Assembly: GCA_900110395.1 (NCBI GenBank)
Contig: FODP01000033.1
Location: forward strand, 1 to 64,000
Direction: 5' to 3'
DNA: 64,000 nt
Source: Rhodospirillales bacterium URHD0017
GTDB taxonomy: Bacteria; Pseudomonadota; Alphaproteobacteria; Reyranellales; Reyranellaceae
A program made the position numbers and the translations under genes. This document shows positions 7,538-15,222 of the stretch, in pieces; the first letter of the stretch is position 1, and each line of letters opens with the position of its first letter. The notes beneath the pieces were generated by a model. That model ran no database searches. It worked only from the letters and a program-made list of their open reading frames with translations, and was not told the origin of the DNA.

Positions 7538-7673
7538 CATCCCGAGCGAAGCCACCCGTAGGGTGGCGCAGTCGAGGGACCTTTATGGTCTTCGTCGCTG
7601 CAAAAAAAGGTCCCTCCGCTTCGCGCGTAGTTTATCCTGAGCGAAGTCGAGGGGCGCTCCGGTCGGGATGACG
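7538..7673. repeat. Dispersed palindromic repeat (CATCCCGAG...GGGATGAC type)
   Basis: The segment begins CATCCCGAGCGAAG and ends CGGGATGAC. In the middle are GAGGGACCTT and its complement AAGGTCCCTC on either side of a short loop, and a second partial copy (ATCCTGAGCGAAGTCGAGGG) is nested near the end. A shorter element with the same arms lies at 57976-58043. It fills the space between the divergent sigma and gamma-glutamyltransferase genes, ending 22 bases before the latter's ATG, so it can form a large hairpin close to that start. Confidence 0.75.
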
Positions 7674-7694
7674 GTAGTTGTGTGGGGAGTATTG

Positions 7695-9251
7695 ATGAGC
7701 GAGTCGCTGACCAATCAGTGGAAAGTCACCAAGCGAGCGGTACGCGGCAAGGGCGTCGTGGTGGCGCAGAACAGTCGCGCGGCCCAGGCCGGCGCGGAAA
7801 TCCTGCGCAAGGGCGGCAACGCCATCGACGCGGCCGTCGCCACCGGCATGGCGATCGGCGCGATCGAGCCCTGGATGAGCGGCATTGGCGGCGTCGGCTT
7901 CATGACGATCTGGAGCGCCAAGGAGCAGCGCGCCTGGACCATCGACTACGGTCCGATCTCGGCCAAGAAGCTCGACCCGTCGAATTACAAGATCGTCGGC
8001 CCCGGCCCCGCCAATCCCTTCTCCTGGCCCGACATCCTCGAGCAGAGGAACGAGGTCGGCTACCACTCGATCGCCGTACCCGGCATGGTCGCGGGACTCG
8101 CCGAGGCGCTCGACCGTTTCGGCAGCCTGAAGTGGCAGGACGTGATGGCGCCGGGCGTGGCCCTCGCCAAGCGCGGCATGGAACTCGACTGGTACATGCA
8201 GGTCATGCTCGCCAACGGCGCCGAGCACCTGTCGAAGTTCCCCGCCTCGAAGGCCAACTACCTGCCCGACAATGGCCGGGTGCCGACGCTCGATTGGCAG
8301 GCCAACGTTCGCTACCTCAAGCTCGGCAATCTCGGCGAAACCTACCAGCGGCTGTCCGACGGCGGTCCGCGCGAATACTACGAAGGCAGCCTGGCTCGTG
8401 ACATCGCCAATGACCTGCAGGCCGGCGGGTCGGCCATCTCCACCGACGATCTCGCCTCGTATCAGGCTCGCATCGTCGAGCCTTTGTCCTTCGCGCATGG
8501 CGATGCCGTCATCAATGTCGCCGGCGGACTGACCGCCGGGCCGACGCTCAGGCGCACGATCGAGCTTGCCGGCGCCAGGACCAAAGGCAAGGGGGCGCCC
8601 GATGCCGATTTCTTCGTCGCCATCGCGCAGGGCATGCACCAGGCGTACGAAGAGCGGCTGAAGACGATGGGCGACAAGCCGACCAACACCTGCACCACGC
8701 ATTTCTGCGCCGCCGATTCTGAGGGCAACATGGTGGCGCTGACCCAGACGCTGATGTCGCTGTTCGGCTCATGCGTGATGCTGCCCAGGACCGGCATCAC
8801 GATGAACAACGGCATGCTGTGGTTCGATCCCGAGCCCAACCGGCCGAACTCGATCGCGCCCGGCAAGCGGCCGTTGTGCAACATCTGTCCGGTCGTCGTC
8901 ACCAAGGATGGCAAGCCGTGGTTCTGCATCGGCGCCTCGGGCGGCCGGCGCATCGTGCCGGCGGTGACGCAGCTGTCGCTGATGATGATCGACCGCGGTC
9001 TGGACGTGGAGGCAGCCTTCCATCATCCGCGTATCGACGTCTCGGGCGTCGGTCCGATCCGCGTCAACCGCGACCTGCCCGATGCCGTGAAGAAGGCGAT
9101 TGCAGGCCGCCTGCCGATCGTCGAAGTGGGCAACCAGGTCTCGCCCCTGGGCTTTGCCAACCCATCGTGCATCGTGCGCGACCCCGTAAGCGGAGAGCTG
9201 ACCGGCATGAACGAGATAATGTCACCATGGGCTGGCGGCGCAGCGCAGTAG
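7695..9251 (+). CDS. ggt: Gamma-glutamyltransferase family protein
   Basis: This is a 518-residue Ntn-hydrolase precursor. The large-subunit part shows GKGVVVAQNSRAAQAGAEIL, GGNAIDAAVATG and the GIGGVGFMTIW segment. The autoprocessing site is at CTTHFCAADSEGNMVALTQT, where Thr334 should become the N-terminal nucleophile of the small subunit; GASGGRRIVPAV follows. The family cleaves or transfers gamma-glutamyl groups, and some members act on other amides such as oxamate. There is no signal peptide, unlike classical periplasmic GGT, so the enzyme looks cytosolic. The ATG at 7695 has GGGGAG in front. The gene's end overlaps the next gene by 25 bases. Confidence 0.85.
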   Translation: MSESLTNQWKVTKRAVRGKGVVVAQNSRAAQAGAEILRKGGNAIDAAVATGMAIGAIEPWMSGIGGVGFMTIWSAKEQRAWTIDYGPISAKKLDPSNYKIVGPGPANPFSWPDILEQRNEVGYHSIAVPGMVAGLAEALDRFGSLKWQDVMAPGVALAKRGMELDWYMQVMLANGAEHLSKFPASKANYLPDNGRVPTLDWQANVRYLKLGNLGETYQRLSDGGPREYYEGSLARDIANDLQAGGSAISTDDLASYQARIVEPLSFAHGDAVINVAGGLTAGPTLRRTIELAGARTKGKGAPDADFFVAIAQGMHQAYEERLKTMGDKPTNTCTTHFCAADSEGNMVALTQTLMSLFGSCVMLPRTGITMNNGMLWFDPEPNRPNSIAPGKRPLCNICPVVVTKDGKPWFCIGASGGRRIVPAVTQLSLMMIDRGLDVEAAFHHPRIDVSGVGPIRVNRDLPDAVKKAIAGRLPIVEVGNQVSPLGFANPSCIVRDPVSGELTGMNEIMSPWAGGAAQ

Positions 9252-10357
9252 CCGCCTTCGCGGTACTGGCCGCAACACCTGCGGCGGCGCAGGAGTTGCG
9301 CCTGCCCGTGCTGGTGCCGCTCACCGGCTTCGTGGCATTGGAAGGCACCAGCCAGAGGAACGGCGCTCTCCTGGCGGCGAGCCAGCTCAAGGACGTCGTG
9401 CTGAAGCCCGACGTGCTCGATACGCAGGCCACGCCAGAGGCGGCCGTCACCGCCTGGGAGCGAGTCATGGGCGGGGCGCCCTCGCCCGCGGTGGTCGGGC
9501 CGATCCTCGGCACGCAGATGCTGGCGTTGCTGCCGCTCGCCCAGGAGCGCGGCGTGCCGCTGCTCACGATCTCGGGCACAGCGCGGCTGGGCGAGCTCGG
9601 CAATCCGTGGTTCTTCCGCTTCTTCCCCAGCGACGCCACGGTGAAGGTGGCGCATGCGCGCTACGTCGTGGAGAAGCTTTCGGCCAAGCGGCCGGCCGTC
9701 ATCTATCAAAGCACGGCCTACGGCCAGTCAGGACGCGAGCAGCTCAACAAGACCCTGACCGAGCTTTCAGCGCCGCCGGTGCTGGAAGAGAGCATCGCGC
9801 CCACGGTCAACGACCTCTCGCCGGCGCTGCTGCGCGCCCAGAACGCCAATGCCGACGTGATCGTGCTGCACCTGCACGCCGCCTCGACCGTGCTGGCCGT
9901 GCGCCAGGCGCGCCAGCTGCTGCCCAACGTGCCGATCGTCGCCGGCTCGGCCATGCACCAGCCCGCGACGGCGGCGCTGCTGGAGCCGGCCGAGCTCAAA
10001 GGCGTTTGCGCGGAGACTGCGGCATCGCCGATCTCGGCGGCGTCAGGCCCGATGCGCGCCTTCCTCGATGCCTATCGCGCTGCCTACAAGAGCGAGCCGG
10101 ACGCCTTTGCCGCCGCCCAGTTCGATGCAGTGGGTATGCTGGGTCAGGTCATCGCTGAATTACGCAAGGCAGGCCAACCCGTTACGCCCAAGGCCGTGCG
10201 CGATCGCCTGGCCAGCGACACATATCACGGCGTCGTGACCACCTACCGCTCGGACGGCAAAGGCAACATGGCGCACGAAGCCGAAATCGTCTGCTTCGAC
10301 GGGACGGACCGCATTCCCAAGCCAGCCGCGCGCTACGCGATACCGCCGCGCTCCTGA
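9227..10357 (+). CDS. ABC transporter substrate-binding protein (amino-acid/amide type, Peripla_BP_6)
   Basis: This is a 376-residue exported protein: signal peptide (RRSAVAAFAVLAATPAAAQ, cleavage after AAAQ near residue 22) then a LivJ-like fold with LPVLVPLTGFVALEGTSQRN, GPILGTQMLALLPLAQERGV and FYR-like FRFFPSD motifs. Such proteins capture branched-chain amino acids, amides or related solutes for an ABC importer. No permease or ATPase gene is adjacent, so it is an orphan receptor. The start overlaps the GGT gene by 25 bases and implies coupled expression. The ligand could be a GGT substrate or product, which is inference. Confidence 0.85.
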   Translation: MGWRRSAVAAFAVLAATPAAAQELRLPVLVPLTGFVALEGTSQRNGALLAASQLKDVVLKPDVLDTQATPEAAVTAWERVMGGAPSPAVVGPILGTQMLALLPLAQERGVPLLTISGTARLGELGNPWFFRFFPSDATVKVAHARYVVEKLSAKRPAVIYQSTAYGQSGREQLNKTLTELSAPPVLEESIAPTVNDLSPALLRAQNANADVIVLHLHAASTVLAVRQARQLLPNVPIVAGSAMHQPATAALLEPAELKGVCAETAASPISAASGPMRAFLDAYRAAYKSEPDAFAAAQFDAVGMLGQVIAELRKAGQPVTPKAVRDRLASDTYHGVVTTYRSDGKGNMAHEAEIVCFDGTDRIPKPAARYAIPPRS

Positions 10358-10420
10358 CTGTAACCTTTGGGTGACTGCGCCGTTGTATTTCGGTGGCAGT
10401 TCGCCCACGAGGAGTAGAGC

Positions 10421-11422
10421 ATGCCGTCAGCCCGCGTACTGGGCGTCGTGCTGGCACTCTGTGCCGGCCTTCCGGCCGATGCCCGGGAATTCCGTTCCTC
10501 CGATGTCTATCCCTTCGACTACCCGACGGTGCAAGCCGTCGTGCAGGTCGACAAGCTGATGCGCGAGCGCAGCGGCGGCACTCTCGGCATCACGGTGCTG
10601 GGCTACGACGATCGCGATTCGGAGAGCTTCACCGCGGCCCAAGTGCGCAACGGGCAGCTCGACATGGCGCGGATCAATCTTGCCGTCCTGAACAACCTCT
10701 CACCGTCGACGGCGATCTTCTCCCTGCCCTATCTCTTCAAGTCGAAAGAGCATGCGCGGCGAATCCTCGACGGACCGATCGGCGAGGAGATCCTTGCCGA
10801 CCTGGAAAGGCATGGCCTGGTCGGGCTGTGCTTCTACGACGGCGGGCCGCGGCATTTCGATAGCGTCAAGCAGGCGATACGGACGCCGGCCGACCTGAAG
10901 GGCTTGAGGATACGCGTCCAGCAAGCCGACATCTGGACGAGCATCCTCCGCGCCGCCGGCGCCGAGCCGGTGGTCGCGCCGGCCGACCGCGTCTATCTGA
11001 AACTGCAATCCGGCGTGATCGATGCGTCCGAGCAGAACTGGCCGTCTTACGTGACGTTGCGCCACTATCACGTCGCGCCTTACCTCAGCCTGACCGAACA
11101 TGCGATGACCCCGGCGGTCCTGGTCTTCTCCAAACGCATCTGGGATACGCTGTCGGCCAAGGATCAGGCGATCATCCGCGACGCCGCCCGCGATTCCGTT
11201 CCGATCATGCGCCGGCTGTGGGACGACTACGAAGCCGCTGCCGAGCAGACGGCCGAGAAGGCGGGCGCGAAGATCGTGCGCGACGTCGACCGCAAGGCGT
11301 TCGCCGACCAGTTCGTGCCGCTCTATCCGTCGATCATCGAGGATGCCCGGCTGCGGTCGCTGGTGCGCCGCATCCAGGCCGACCAGCCGCTCGAGCTGCA
11401 GTCCGAACAGCCGAAGGAATAA
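10421..11422 (+). CDS. TRAP transporter substrate-binding protein (DctP family)
   Basis: This is a 333-residue protein with a short signal peptide (VLGVVLALCAGLPADA) followed by a DctP fold: YPTVQAVVQVDKLMRERSGG, VRNGQLDMARINLAVLNNLS, ADLKGLRIRVQQADIWTSIL, ASEQNWPSYV and LSAKDQAIIRDAA. The conserved arginine in LKGLRIRV is expected to bind a substrate carboxylate. TRAP receptors feed DctQM membrane subunits, which are not encoded in this window. A good ribosome site (GAGGAG) lies nine bases before the ATG. It follows the amino-acid-type binding protein by 63 bases and may be co-transcribed. Confidence 0.9.
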   Translation: MPSARVLGVVLALCAGLPADAREFRSSDVYPFDYPTVQAVVQVDKLMRERSGGTLGITVLGYDDRDSESFTAAQVRNGQLDMARINLAVLNNLSPSTAIFSLPYLFKSKEHARRILDGPIGEEILADLERHGLVGLCFYDGGPRHFDSVKQAIRTPADLKGLRIRVQQADIWTSILRAAGAEPVVAPADRVYLKLQSGVIDASEQNWPSYVTLRHYHVAPYLSLTEHAMTPAVLVFSKRIWDTLSAKDQAIIRDAARDSVPIMRRLWDDYEAAAEQTAEKAGAKIVRDVDRKAFADQFVPLYPSIIEDARLRSLVRRIQADQPLELQSEQPKE

Positions 11423-11423
11423 G

Positions 11424-12275
11424 TCAGCGAAGCGCGACGCGCGCGGCCGGCAGGCCTAAGCCGGGAACGTCGACGCGGCGGCAGAAGATGCTGCCGCAGT
11501 TTTCGTGCGGGCCGCCCCGCGAGCCGGTCACGACATAGAGATCGCGCAGGTCATCGCCGCCGAAGCAGAGGCTGGTGACCATCGGCAAGGGAACCGCGAT
11601 GTCCTGCCGATGCGAACCGTCGGCGTTGAAGATCGCGACGCGGCCGCCATGGGCATCGGCAACCCACACCGACCCGTCGCTCGCCACCTTGAGGCCGTCC
11701 GGCACGCCGGCCTCGCCCAGGGAGGCGAACTTGCGCCACGGGCCGACCGAGCCGTCCGACGCGACATCGTAGACCCGCACCAGCGGCGCCCGTGCGTCGC
11801 TGTGATAGAGCCGTTTGCCGTCCGGCGAGAAGCCCAGGCCGTTGGTCAGCAGCACGCCGTCCGACAGGGTGCGCATGCCGCCGTCGAGATCGATGACGTG
11901 CAGATGGCCGGGCTTGGGCGTCTCGCCGCCGAACACGTGAAAGGCCAATGAGCCGACATAGATGCGGCCCGCGGCGTCGGCGGTGAGGTCGTTGAAGCCG
12001 GTGGCGCCGGGAATGGCGTCGAGCGACAGCAGCGAACGAGTCGTGCCGTCGCCGAGCGAGACGCAGGCGATGTCCCGGCCGCCGACCACCAGGCCGCCGG
12101 ACTGGTGCAAGGCCATGCCGCCGATGCCACGCCGCTTGGGAACGGCCAGCGTGACCTTGCCGTCGCGACCGAGAAGGTGCACGCCGCCATTCATGACGTC
12201 GCTGAAGTAGAGGCCCCGGGCGGGATCCCATACCGGACCCTCGATCAGGCCATAACCGGTGGCAACGCGTTGCAC
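11424..12275 (-). CDS. SMP-30/gluconolactonase/LRE family protein
   Basis: This is a 283-residue six-bladed propeller hydrolase. Hallmarks are YGLIEGPVWDPARGLYFSD (metal-binding Glu in the first strand), ATGFNDLTADAAGRIYVGS (metal-binding Asn), LLTNGLGFSPDGKRLYHSDA (Asn and Asp) and GVPDGLKVASDGSVWVADAH. The family hydrolyses sugar lactones or related esters using one divalent cation. The GTG at 12275 is chosen because AGGGAGGA lies directly upstream; a longer frame to 12332 would run into the divergent gene. It is convergent with the TRAP receptor gene, with one base between the stops. Lactone type is not readable. Confidence 0.85.
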   Translation of the reverse strand: MQRVATGYGLIEGPVWDPARGLYFSDVMNGGVHLLGRDGKVTLAVPKRRGIGGMALHQSGGLVVGGRDIACVSLGDGTTRSLLSLDAIPGATGFNDLTADAAGRIYVGSLAFHVFGGETPKPGHLHVIDLDGGMRTLSDGVLLTNGLGFSPDGKRLYHSDARAPLVRVYDVASDGSVGPWRKFASLGEAGVPDGLKVASDGSVWVADAHGGRVAIFNADGSHRQDIAVPLPMVTSLCFGGDDLRDLYVVTGSRGGPHENCGSIFCRRVDVPGLGLPAARVALR

Positions 12276-12318
12276 GGCGTCCTCCCTTATGCTCTCGATG
12301 ACAGGTAGGTTAGCGCCA

Positions 12319-13086
12319 ATGAAGATCGCCACCTACAACATCAACAACGTCAACCGCCGCCTGCCGAACCTGCTCGCCTGGCTGAAGCGCGCACGGCCCG
12401 ACATCGTCTGCCTGCAGGAGCTGAAAGCTGCCGACGAGGCATTCCCGCAAGCGGAACTCAAGAAGGCCGGCTACCACGCGCTGTGGCGCGGCCAGAAGAC
12501 CTGGAACGGCGTCGCCATCCTGAGCCGCAAGCCGGCGATCCTGACCCGCAACGCGCTGCCCGGGGATTCCGGCGACACGCAGAGCCGCTACATCGAGGCG
12601 GCGGTCGACGGGCTGCTCATTGGATGCCTCTATCTGCCCAACGGCAATCCGCAGCCGGGACCGAAATTCAAGTACAAGCTCGACTGGTTCCGCCGCCTGC
12701 AGGGCCACGCCAGGAAGCTGCTGAAGAGCGGCGCACCCGTCGTGCTGGCCGGCGACTACAACGCCGTGCCGACCGACTTCGACATCTATTCCATGAACTC
12801 CTGGAAGAACGACGCGCTGGTGCAGCCCGAGACGCGGGCGGCCTACGCCAAGCTGGTCGCCCAGGGCTGGACCGATTCGCTGAGAACCCTGTTCCCCGAC
12901 AAGCCGATGTACACCTTCTGGGATTACAAGCGGCGGCGCTGGGAGCGCGACGCCGGCCTGCGCCTCGATCACCTGTTGCTGTCACCCTCGCTCAGCGCAC
13001 GGCTCAAGAGAGGCGGCGTCGATCGCGCGGAACGCGGCCGCGAGAGCGCCAGCGATCACGCCCCGGCCTGGATCGAGCTGCGGTAG
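12319..13086 (+). CDS. xthA: Exodeoxyribonuclease III
   Basis: This is a 255-residue EEP-fold nuclease. It carries the XthA order of motifs: KIATYNINNVNRRLPNLLAW (catalytic Asn), DIVCLQELKA (metal-binding Glu), RYIEAAVDGLLIGCLYLPNG (Tyr), LAGDYNAVPTDFD (Asp/Asn), TFWDYKRRRWERDAGLRLDH (Asp-His) and SDHAPAWIEL (final Asp-His). The enzyme removes nucleotides from 3' ends and incises abasic sites in base-excision repair. Length and start match the family. It is divergent from the lactonase gene and ends before a palindromic repeat that separates it from convergent DUF763. Confidence 0.93.
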   Translation: MKIATYNINNVNRRLPNLLAWLKRARPDIVCLQELKAADEAFPQAELKKAGYHALWRGQKTWNGVAILSRKPAILTRNALPGDSGDTQSRYIEAAVDGLLIGCLYLPNGNPQPGPKFKYKLDWFRRLQGHARKLLKSGAPVVLAGDYNAVPTDFDIYSMNSWKNDALVQPETRAAYAKLVAQGWTDSLRTLFPDKPMYTFWDYKRRRWERDAGLRLDHLLLSPSLSARLKRGGVDRAERGRESASDHAPAWIELR

Positions 13087-13091
13087 TTAAA

Positions 13092-13222
13092 CTTCCTCCC
13101 CATCGCGGATTCCGCGATGGGGAGGTGTCCGCGAAGCGGGCGGAGGGGTCATGAGCATCAGCACTGCTGCTCATGACCCCTCCGGCCCTTCGGGCCACCT
13201 CCCCAGCGAAGCTGGGAGGAAG
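13092..13222. repeat. Composite palindromic repeat between convergent genes
   Basis: The segment is almost entirely inverted repeats: CCCCATCGCGGATTCCGCGATGGGG-type hairpin at the left, a perfect 16-base pair of arms (13142-13157 with 13168-13183) around a ten-base loop in the centre, and outer arms CTTCCTCCC and GGGAGGAAG. It lies between the stops of exonuclease III (plus) and DUF763 (minus) and can act as a two-way terminator. Its left hairpin resembles the hairpin at 33730-33764, so it belongs to a dispersed family. Confidence 0.8.
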
Positions 13223-13224
13223 GC

Positions 13225-14481
13225 TCAGTTGTCGTCGTCCGGCGACGGCTTCTCTTCCCCGAACACGCTTCGCCCGCCATACGCCGGCGACATCAACCGT
13301 TCCTTGGCGATCAGCTCTTCGACACCTGGCCCGCGCGCGCGGCGTTCGAGGCGGCGGGCCTGCTCGTCCAGGCGCCTGATGGCGCCGAGCTCCTCGTCGC
13401 GGCCGAGCTTGGCCTGCTGCACGGCCGACTTCAGCACGCCGATCGTCTCGTCATAGACCCGGATCGGCACCGGAAACGGATGGCGGTCCTTGCCGCCATG
13501 CGCCAGCGAGAAGCGCGCCGGATCGGCGAAGCGGTACGGCGCGCCGTGGATCACCTCGGAGACCATCGCCAGGGCCTTTACCGTCCGCGCGCCGACACCC
13601 GGCACCAGCAGGAGCCCGGCGAAGTCGCTGGGCCCGCGATCGGCCGCAGCCGCGAGATTGCCGTGCAGGCGCCGCAGGTTCACGTCTTCGGGACGGACGT
13701 CGTGATGGCCCGGCATATCGAGATGCGGCAGCGCGAGCTGCTGCTGGGGTGGCGGAACCGACACGCGCGTACCTTCGCCAAGCTTGGCCAGCTCACCCGT
13801 TATCCCGTCCGGCCCCAACGACTGCAGAAGGTCCAGCTGGCCGAGACGCGAAGCCTCGGCCCGATGGTCGGTCAGATTGACGATCTCGCCCTCTTCCCTG
13901 CCCTCGATCGCGGCATGCGGCCGGTCGACGAAGCTGGTGAGGCCTTCGGACAGCCAGTGATATCGCCGCGCCTGGCGATTCTCGCCGTTCATGCCTTGTT
14001 GCACGACGACCCATTTGCCGTCGTCGGCGACGATGAAGCCGTGCAGGTAGAGATCGTATCCATCCTGCACCGCCGCGCTGTCGACCTTGGCGACCAGCCG
14101 GCTCGACCGCGCCAGGGCCTCGCCATCGAGGCCGACACGGTCACCGATCGCCAGAAGCTCGTGCGGCGTCAGCCGCGAATGCCGGCCGCGGCCGCCGCAG
14201 ACATGCAGGCCAAGCTCGCCGCTCAGCGGCTGCAGGCCGCGCTTGAGCGCGCCCAGCACGCTGGTGGTTATGCCGGAGGAATGCCAGTCCATGCCCATCA
14301 CCGCGCCGAACGACTGGAACCAGAAGGGATGGGCCAGCCGGCGCAAGAGCTCGTCGCGACCGTAGTGATGGATGATCGCCTGGCTGATCACGGCGCCGAG
14401 CCGCGTCATGCGCTGGGCAAGCCAGGGCGGCACCCTGCCCGTATGCAGGGGCAAATTGGCGCTTCCGGTTCTCTGGGCCAT
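13225..14481 (-). CDS. DUF763 domain-containing protein
   Basis: This is a 418-residue protein with the DUF763 features: RTGSANLPLHTGRVPPWLAQ at the N-terminus, WFQSFGAVMGMDWHSSGITT, GLHVCGGRGRHSR, and GYDLYLHGFIVADDGKWVVV followed by QQGMNGENRQARRYHW. The later GLLLVPGVGARTVKALAMVS is a helix-hairpin-helix-like DNA-contact motif. DUF763 proteins are cytosolic and of uncertain role; the HhH motif and aromatic core point to nucleic-acid metabolism. The C-terminal 60 residues are charged and probably disordered. Its neighbours are exonuclease III and an EEP-family enzyme, which fits but does not prove a repair-related role. Confidence 0.88.
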   Translation of the reverse strand: MAQRTGSANLPLHTGRVPPWLAQRMTRLGAVISQAIIHHYGRDELLRRLAHPFWFQSFGAVMGMDWHSSGITTSVLGALKRGLQPLSGELGLHVCGGRGRHSRLTPHELLAIGDRVGLDGEALARSSRLVAKVDSAAVQDGYDLYLHGFIVADDGKWVVVQQGMNGENRQARRYHWLSEGLTSFVDRPHAAIEGREEGEIVNLTDHRAEASRLGQLDLLQSLGPDGITGELAKLGEGTRVSVPPPQQQLALPHLDMPGHHDVRPEDVNLRRLHGNLAAAADRGPSDFAGLLLVPGVGARTVKALAMVSEVIHGAPYRFADPARFSLAHGGKDRHPFPVPIRVYDETIGVLKSAVQQAKLGRDEELGAIRRLDEQARRLERRARGPGVEELIAKERLMSPAYGGRSVFGEEKPSPDDDN

Positions 14482-14511
14482 GGGTCGCTATCGCCCGCCT
14501 TTGAGGCAGCA

Positions 14512-15222
14512 CTATGGATTGAGACGAATGTCGCTGATGACGGGCAAATGGTCCGATATCGCGCGCGCCTCAGGGTCGGTATGGCTGGCGACCAGCGCGG
14601 TGCGCGGCCAGAGGTAGACGCGGTCGAGATGGAACAGCGGGCAACGCGACGGGAAGGTACGATGGTTCGTGTAGCCCGGCAGCACGCGTCCCAGGCTGCG
14701 ACGGACCGAGCCCACCCACAGCCAGTCGTTGAAGTCGCCCAACGCCACCGTGGTCGTGCGCAGATTGTTCAGCATCTTCAGGAGAGCGACGGCCTGGCTA
14801 TGGCGCTCGCGAAAGCTCAGACCAAGATGCGTGGCGACGACGCGCAGCGGCCCGGCCGGCGTCTGGATGTCGCTGCAGATGGCCCGCCGCGGCTCGCGCT
14901 CGGGGTACGACAGGTCGTGGATCTCGGTGTTGGCCATCGGCCAGCGGCTGATCAACGCCTGGCCGTATTCGCCGTCGGCCGTCGTCACGGTCTTGGCGCC
15001 GACGCCGTGATTGCCCAGCGCCTCCTGCAGGACCTTGAACGGCTCGTCGATATGCGCCTCGCGGGCACGGCGCGAATCGATCTCCTGGAGGGCGACGATG
15101 TCAGGGCGGTGTCGCTGCACCAGGGCGACGACGCGCTCGAGGTCGAAGCGCGGATTGCGGCCAACGGCGCCATGGATATTCCAGGTCATGACACGGACCG
15201 TCTGGCCGCCCGGGGTGTTCAT
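14512..15222 (-). CDS. Endonuclease/exonuclease/phosphatase (EEP) family protein
   Basis: This is a 236-residue EEP-fold enzyme: VRVMTWNIHGAVGRNPRFDL (Asn), DIVALQEIDSRR (Glu), ATHLGLSFRERHSQ (His), VALGDFNDWLW (Asp/Asn) and AISDHLPVISDIRL (Asp-His). All metal and catalytic positions are present. This subtype often acts on phospholipid-like or sugar phosphodiesters rather than DNA. There is no signal peptide. Its ATG overlaps the stop of the phospholipase D-VTT gene (ATGA), so the two are translationally coupled. I infer a joint role in membrane lipid turnover; a DNA nuclease role cannot be excluded. Confidence 0.88.
   Translation of the reverse strand: MNTPGGQTVRVMTWNIHGAVGRNPRFDLERVVALVQRHRPDIVALQEIDSRRAREAHIDEPFKVLQEALGNHGVGAKTVTTADGEYGQALISRWPMANTEIHDLSYPEREPRRAICSDIQTPAGPLRVVATHLGLSFRERHSQAVALLKMLNNLRTTTVALGDFNDWLWVGSVRRSLGRVLPGYTNHRTFPSRCPLFHLDRVYLWPRTALVASHTDPEARAISDHLPVISDIRLNP

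Noticed and set aside
13092..13222. CRISPR-like repeat array
   Set aside because: The repeats are inverted and nested, with no regularly spaced direct copies or spacers, and no cas genes lie anywhere in the window.
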